NCBI GenBank assembly: GCA_965203835.1
Contig: OZ241919.1
Coordinates: 1,364,001 to 1,428,000, forward strand
DNA: 64,000 nucleotides
Direction: 5' to 3'
DNA from: CBDCFV01 sp965203835
GTDB taxonomy: Bacteria; Chloroflexota; Dehalococcoidia; Lucifugimonadales; UBA3495
The notes under the pieces were generated by a model that saw nothing but the letters and a program-made list of their open reading frames with translations, ran no database searches and was not told the origin of the DNA. A program made the translations under genes and the position numbers. Positions 60,445 through 64,000 of the stretch are shown piece by piece. Position 1 is the first letter of the stretch; every line of letters starts with the position of its first letter.

Positions 60445-61430
60445 CAGATCCGGCCTCCGGCCACCCTCATGGCCTCTACAAGTTCCGTGGCTGCTGCTTC
60501 CGGATAAGGGGCGGCCGCCACGGCTGCGGTCACGCACACGGCGTCAGCCCCCGCTTCCACCACCGGCCCAACATTATTGGCATTGATGCCTCCAATCGCC
60601 ACCAACGGCACGCGGGCGATTTCCCGCGCCTCCCGCAGCCGCTCCGTCCCTTGGGGAGGCCTCCCGGTACCCTTGGTGTTGGTCTGGTAGATGGCCCCGA
60701 AGGCCACGTGATCGGCCCCCATTCTTTGAGACTCGACCAACTGGTCCATTTCCCGGTTGGACCGGCCCAGAATCTGGTGGGGCGCCAGCACTTGGCGGGC
60801 TTGCGCCACCGGCATGTCCGTCTGTCCAACGTGAATACCCGCCGAACCTATGGTGGCCCCCAAGTCCACGTGGTCGTTGATAATCAGGAGTACGTCGTTG
60901 TCCTGGCACAGTTGTTGCAACGGCGTAGCCAAGCCAAGTATTTCTCCCTTATCCCTCAGCTTGTCCCGCAATTGCAGCATCCTGGCCCCGCCTCGAATTG
61001 CTGCCCTTGCGATCTCCATCGGATCGCGCCCCCCGGTGACCTCAGGGTCTATGATCACGTAAAGGCCCCTGACTTTGTCAGCCTGTTGTCGGCGAAGGGC
61101 CACGCCTATATCGTCCCGTAGACCCGTCAAGGCTTCGGAAAGTCCTCGTGCCAATTCCGCACTGCCCAGCCCACCGTACTGCGCGCCCTCCAAGGTAGTC
61201 AACAGGGCCTGAGAAGTCTCGACCAAGGATAGGGAGTCGTCCAAGGTCAATTCAACGGTGGCCGCTTCTCCGGCTATCGACGACAGCGATTGCAACGAGG
61301 CCGACAGCGTCCGCAACCGGCGCAGCGCACTGCCTGTGGCATCCACAATTGGGGTGTTTTCCGTCAAGCTGCTCAAGCAATGGACCAGGCTCTCCAAGCA
61401 ACTGTTCCGAAGAGGGTCGGGAGTAGTCAT
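60444..61430 (-). CDS. thiE: Thiamine-phosphate synthase with extra N-terminal helical domain
   Basis: 328 aa, against about 210 for ordinary ThiE. Residues 1-118 form a Leu/Ser-rich helical domain. The TIM barrel begins at about 120 with RGLYVIIDPEVTGGRDP, and contains GGARMLQLRDK, LLIINDHVDLG, GIHVGQTD, VAFGAIYQTNTKG and LVAIGGINANN. It joins the HMP-pyrophosphate and thiazole-phosphate moieties. It overlaps the FmdB gene upstream by 4 bp and touches the translin gene downstream. Confidence 0.9.
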   Translation of the reverse strand: MTTPDPLRNSCLESLVHCLSSLTENTPIVDATGSALRRLRTLSASLQSLSSIAGEAATVELTLDDSLSLVETSQALLTTLEGAQYGGLGSAELARGLSEALTGLRDDIGVALRRQQADKVRGLYVIIDPEVTGGRDPMEIARAAIRGGARMLQLRDKLRDKGEILGLATPLQQLCQDNDVLLIINDHVDLGATIGSAGIHVGQTDMPVAQARQVLAPHQILGRSNREMDQLVESQRMGADHVAFGAIYQTNTKGTGRPPQGTERLREAREIARVPLVAIGGINANNVGPVVEAGADAVCVTAAVAAAPYPEAAATELVEAMRVAGGRI

Positions 61431-61762
61431 ATATCCAGACCTTTGGGTAGGCTTCCTTCGCGGGCTGCGTCTATTGTTTGCCTTACCGACTCGGGCATGT
61501 CCACCCCATGCCGGGTGAAGCTTTGTTCCACGTTGCGCCCGATGTTGCGGGGGTCGCGGTAATAGTCCAGGGACGCCGGGGTGGACGGAGCCCCTTCATG
61601 GACTGACTCCAGCGTTCTGCCCATGGCGAAGGTGGACATGCGGCGCTGCAAATCGGTGCTCTGGCAGTGCTGGCACACGGGTTCCAGTTGAGCGCCGATG
61701 GACCGGATGAAGAACGAGGATACTTCCCCGCAACTTTGGCACCTGTACTCGTAGATAGGCAT
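61427..61762 (-). CDS. FmdB-family zinc-ribbon protein
   Basis: 111 aa. The N terminus IYEYRCQSCGEVSSFF and CQHCQS give the CxxC...CxxC zinc ribbon of the FmdB/CxxC_CxxC_SSSS family, which is named from a regulatory protein of formamidase and has unknown general function. The C-terminal half is charged with YYRDPRNIGRNVEQ. The stop overlaps the start of thiE by 4 bp. Confidence 0.85.
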   Translation of the reverse strand: MPIYEYRCQSCGEVSSFFIRSIGAQLEPVCQHCQSTDLQRRMSTFAMGRTLESVHEGAPSTPASLDYYRDPRNIGRNVEQSFTRHGVDMPESVRQTIDAAREGSLPKGLDI

Positions 61763-61778
61763 GGTCGTCGGCGGAAGT

Positions 61779-62096
61779 TTACGGCAGGTCCGTTATCTCT
61801 TTACGCATCTGGTTGAAATCGGGCGTAACCTGCCCGCCCATCTCCTGCTGGATGCGGCCCATGAAATTGTCGATGGCCTGCGGGCTGTCCTCATTCACAT
61901 CGGTAAGCGTTTCCCCGCTGGGCGCCCAGTTCAGGCTCTCTCCCCAAGGACGGTGAAACGCAAACCCGGACATCAGCTTGGTCATGTCCGCATTGCCGCA
62001 CCTGCGGCAGACCGGGTCCGGCTTTTTGGACCAGGAATAAGACAGGACGGAAGTAACCTCCTGGCATTCCTGGCACCGGTAGTCATGTACAGGCAT
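61779..62096 (-). CDS. FmdB-family zinc-ribbon protein, second copy
   Basis: 105 aa from ATG 62096, with GGGAAGG upstream; an in-frame GTG at 62111 overlaps that site. HDYRCQECQEVTSVL and CRRCGN form the zinc ribbon. The C-terminal half differs from the paralogue, ending FNQMRKEITDLP. It lies 16 bp upstream of the first copy in the same operon, followed by thiE and the translin gene. Confidence 0.83.
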   Translation of the reverse strand: MPVHDYRCQECQEVTSVLSYSWSKKPDPVCRRCGNADMTKLMSGFAFHRPWGESLNWAPSGETLTDVNEDSPQAIDNFMGRIQQEMGGQVTPDFNQMRKEITDLP

Positions 62097-62247
62097 AAGA
62101 CGCCTTCCCAAAGGCTGAACGTTCAGGTGTCATTGTAGCATGGCCGGCCAACGGCTAGAAGATGACCAAACAAATAGAAGGATTGTTCGGTAGTCCCTTC
62201 CCTCTGGGAGACAGTTGATATGAAGGTGTCTTCGGATTCCTGACCAT

Positions 62248-62256
62248 TGGTATACT
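62248..62256 (+). promoter_or_regulatory. Extended -10 promoter before the short ORF and membrane protein
   Basis: TGG followed by TATACT (62251-62256) is an extended -10 element without a clear -35. Transcription would start near 62263. The 62097-62403 gap contains this element, the short reading frame at 62310 and nothing else I can name. Confidence 0.45.
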
Positions 62257-62309
62257 GGCCCCGAACCATGCGATTCCGCAATCAGAACACCTGATAAGGA
62301 GCGACAACT

Positions 62310-62366
62310 ATGGCGAACCGAAACAGCAACTCCCAACACAACACGTCACAAGAAGTCTCGGCTTAG
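62310..62366 (+). CDS. Possible 18-codon leader peptide
   Basis: ATG 62310 has a strong Shine-Dalgarno (AAGGAG, 62296-62301, 8-nt spacing) and opens an 18-codon frame rich in Asn, Ser, Gln and His ending at TAG 62366. It is in a different frame from the membrane protein that starts 37 bp later. It may be a translated leader, or the binding site may be a relic. Confidence 0.3.
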   Translation: MANRNSNSQHNTSQEVSA

Positions 62367-62403
62367 TACGAGGACCGAGAAACCAGGACACCAGCAAATC
62401 TGG

Positions 62404-62907
62404 ATGTATTACGTAGTTGAAAACTGGGGCAGCTTTATAGGTGTGTTGGGACTTGTGGCCAGCATCGGGGGATTGGTGTATGCCTTTCTGGCGCGTCGCG
62501 CCGCAAAGTCAGCTGAGCAGGCGGCAAGCGAGGCCCACGGTGCTATCACGCGCAGGCTGAGCCTGGTCGATGTACAACGAGCAGTAGCCTTGATTGGTCG
62601 CCTGAAAGACGTCCACTATCAACGGAATTGGGACTATGCGCTGGGACTATATGCGGAACTCAGAATCATTCTTGGTGAGATTGGCGCGAGCATACCGGAA
62701 AATTTTGCCCAACACCGCAACTCGATCCGCAGCGCCATTCCCCAAGTCACCACGTTGGCAAACACTGTCAGACGGTCCCGGTATGAGAATGAGAACGAGG
62801 AGCCGGATGATATACCCAGCCTAGATGAGACTTTGAGCGAGATTCAGGAGAGCCTGGAAACACTGCAAAGTAGTATGATGTACACAGACGAAATCGCGAG
62901 TAGTTAG
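62404..62907 (+). CDS. Single-pass membrane protein with helical cytoplasmic domain, unknown
   Basis: 167 aa. One membrane helix at residues 8-30 (SFIGVLGLVASIGGLVYAFLA) is followed by an Ala-rich amphipathic stretch and a helical domain to the C terminus. I do not recognise the family. The next gene begins 1 bp after the stop, so the two are probably coupled. No strong Shine-Dalgarno precedes the ATG. Its neighbour is an IS630 transposase fragment, so it may belong to a mobile or variable segment. Confidence 0.6.
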   Translation: MYYVVENWGSFIGVLGLVASIGGLVYAFLARRAAKSAEQAASEAHGAITRRLSLVDVQRAVALIGRLKDVHYQRNWDYALGLYAELRIILGEIGASIPENFAQHRNSIRSAIPQVTTLANTVRRSRYENENEEPDDIPSLDETLSEIQESLETLQSSMMYTDEIASS

Positions 62908-62908
62908 C

Positions 62909-63265
62909 ATGGCAGAAATAAAAGACGTTGTTGACAAGCTTGCCAAGCTCACCGACAAGGGACAAGTCCCTTGGAAAACCACGGTCGACAAATCAACTTT
63001 CGCCGCCACTTTCGGCAGGATGTCGGTACTTATATCGGGCAGTGGCCCACGGCTAGGAAGCTCCCCAACGGATTACAGATTGTCCGTGCTCGATGAACAA
63101 GGAGACGAGATCGACTTCACTACGGCAAGCTGGGGGCCGTCAATGACTGGGGTGATGCTTCCTCCCATAGTATCGCTCTACGATTCTGCCAAGCGAACCG
63201 CCATAGGCGTTGATCGGCGGCTGGAGGAATTGTTGAACGAGATGGACCGGGTTTCGGGTTCCTAA
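62909..63265 (+). CDS. Small protein of unknown function coupled to the membrane protein
   Basis: 118 aa. An N-terminal helix (EIKDVVDKLAKLTDKG) leads into a beta-rich middle (FAATFGRMSVLIS, YRLSVLDEQGDEIDFTT) and an amphipathic C-terminal helix (RRLEELLNEMDRV). I cannot assign a domain. The start is 1 bp after the upstream stop, indicating a two-gene unit. Together with the membrane-anchored partner it may form a small sensor or immunity-type pair, which is speculation. Confidence 0.6.
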   Translation: MAEIKDVVDKLAKLTDKGQVPWKTTVDKSTFAATFGRMSVLISGSGPRLGSSPTDYRLSVLDEQGDEIDFTTASWGPSMTGVMLPPIVSLYDSAKRTAIGVDRRLEELLNEMDRVSGS

Positions 63266-63473
63266 CTGGACACCTGTTGTCTTTCGCTGCCAGGACCGGC
63301 CACCCCTCCACTCGCCTTTGACCTACGTAAGGCTCAGTAGTCCGTCCAGACTTGAGCCGAAACATCAATCCGGCGTCCTTTGACCGTCGCCTGACCGTCG
63401 CCCCCCGCGGCTTTCGCCCACACCCGCTGCCAAAGGGTGACTGAAGGGCGCATAGGCCTAGTACCAAAACCAA

Positions 63474-64000
63474 TCAGGAAAGGCAGGGATAAAGGCGACG
63501 CAGTTTGCCTCTGGCTTCCTGAGCGGTGAACTGCCAGTTGATGCGGGCCTGAGCTTGGTTCCGCTCCAGTTCCAAGGCATGAACCTCTCGGTAGAGAGAC
63601 TCCTCGTCGGGTATGCGCTGCCTGAGGCAACTGCGGGAGAACACGCTGAACTCGATCTCCGCCATATTCAGCCAGCTGCCGTGCTTGGGGGTGTAGTGAA
63701 ACTCCAGCCGTTTGGCGATGCGCCGGGCCTCCTCTGGCGGGAAGGCCTCGTATAGCGACGCGGCCCTATGGGTATTCAGGTTGTCCAACACCAGGCGGAC
63801 CACCGAAACATCGGGGTAGGCCTCATCCACCAGCCACCGCATCTGGCAGGCGAAGTCCTCCTTGGTGCGCCGTTCCGTAATGGCCACGTGGCGCCAGCCC
63901 GCCTTGGGTTCACAGGCCAAGAACAGGTTGCGGGTGCCCTCCCGCCGGTACTCGTAGTCCTGGCGTTTCGGACGCCCTGGACCGGCTGGCACAGGTTCCC
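63474..64000 (-). mobile_element. IS630-family transposase, 5' part outside window
   Basis: The frame is open to the window edge, so the coding start lies beyond 64000. Visible is the DDE_3 endonuclease domain of IS630-type transposases: FLACEPKAGWRHVAITERR, the Asp in RLVLDNLNTHRAASLYEAF, and the Glu in HYTPKHGSWLNMAEIEFSVFSR. The sequence upstream of the GTG at 63992 continues the family motif (EPVPAGPGRPKR), so that codon is internal. The IS end should lie between about 63266 and 63473, a gene-free stretch in which I could not fix the terminal repeat. Confidence 0.85.

Noticed and set aside
62130..62339. 69-codon minus-strand frame
   Set aside because: No ribosome binding site, no motif, and it overlaps the plus-strand promoter and leader peptide region.

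Overview
The window is about 60% GC and carries ordinary bacterial chromosome genes with no rRNA, tRNA, phage module or CRISPR array that I could find. Gene content suggests a free-living Chloroflexota relative (SAR202/Dehalococcoidia-like). The clues are lipoproteins whose lipobox cysteine is followed by GG and a low-complexity linker, a DUF5679 zinc-ribbon mini-gene, the SCO1664/DUF3090 pair, DUF3179 and NHL proteins, and several genes whose -10 box sits 6-7 nt before the start codon (probably leaderless). The lineage is inferred from gene content, not from a marker-gene tree.

Layout. 1-10096: two related peptide-type ABC importer operons (substrate-binding lipoproteins plus DppB/DppC-type permeases, no ATPase genes), the second with its own promoter after a strong terminator. 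10135-13769: a palindromic repeat, a DUF3179 lipoprotein, an NHL beta-propeller protein and a CapA-like phosphoesterase. 13956-25175: a catabolic/accessory block with a frameshifted FAD oxidoreductase, PaREP1-like protein, alpha/beta hydrolase, NPP-type phosphodiesterase, DinB protein, YtcJ-like amidohydrolase, PPOX protein, a short nuclease-like protein, a Zn alcohol dehydrogenase and a split TPP decarboxylase. 25341-31221: a small defence/toxin-antitoxin island (XRE-ImmA + DUF4411, BrnT/BrnA, a nuclease-methylase fusion, RelE/ParE).

31306-35888: Nudix, Pcm, sirtuin, MscS, PHP phosphatase and DUF5679 genes, interrupted by a 20-bp tandem array, a REP doublet and a promoter lying between 12-bp inverted repeats. 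36199-41408 (minus): nusA-rnpM-infB-rbfA-truB. 41639-43989 (minus): Rrf2 regulator, moeB-like and cysM-like genes, suggesting cysteine synthesis from a sulfur-carrier protein. 44084-53378: thioesterase, UbiA-family transferase, DUF362, OBG/YchF-like GTPase, VOC, LarC, SCO1664/DUF3090, TPR and ComM.

53522-59135 is the most interesting part: a tightly overlapping operon of two di-heme cytochrome c peroxidases, a Tat-exported Rieske subunit and an AioA-family molybdopterin catalytic subunit. This gene set (P, P, B, A) matches the dissimilatory iodate reductase locus idrABP1P2 rather than a classical arsenite oxidase operon, and an active-site Glu of arsenite oxidase is Asp here. 59143-62096 (minus) holds a membrane protein, a translin-family protein, a thiamine-phosphate synthase with an extra N-terminal domain and two FmdB zinc ribbons. 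The window ends in two small unknown proteins and the 3' part of an IS630-family transposase.
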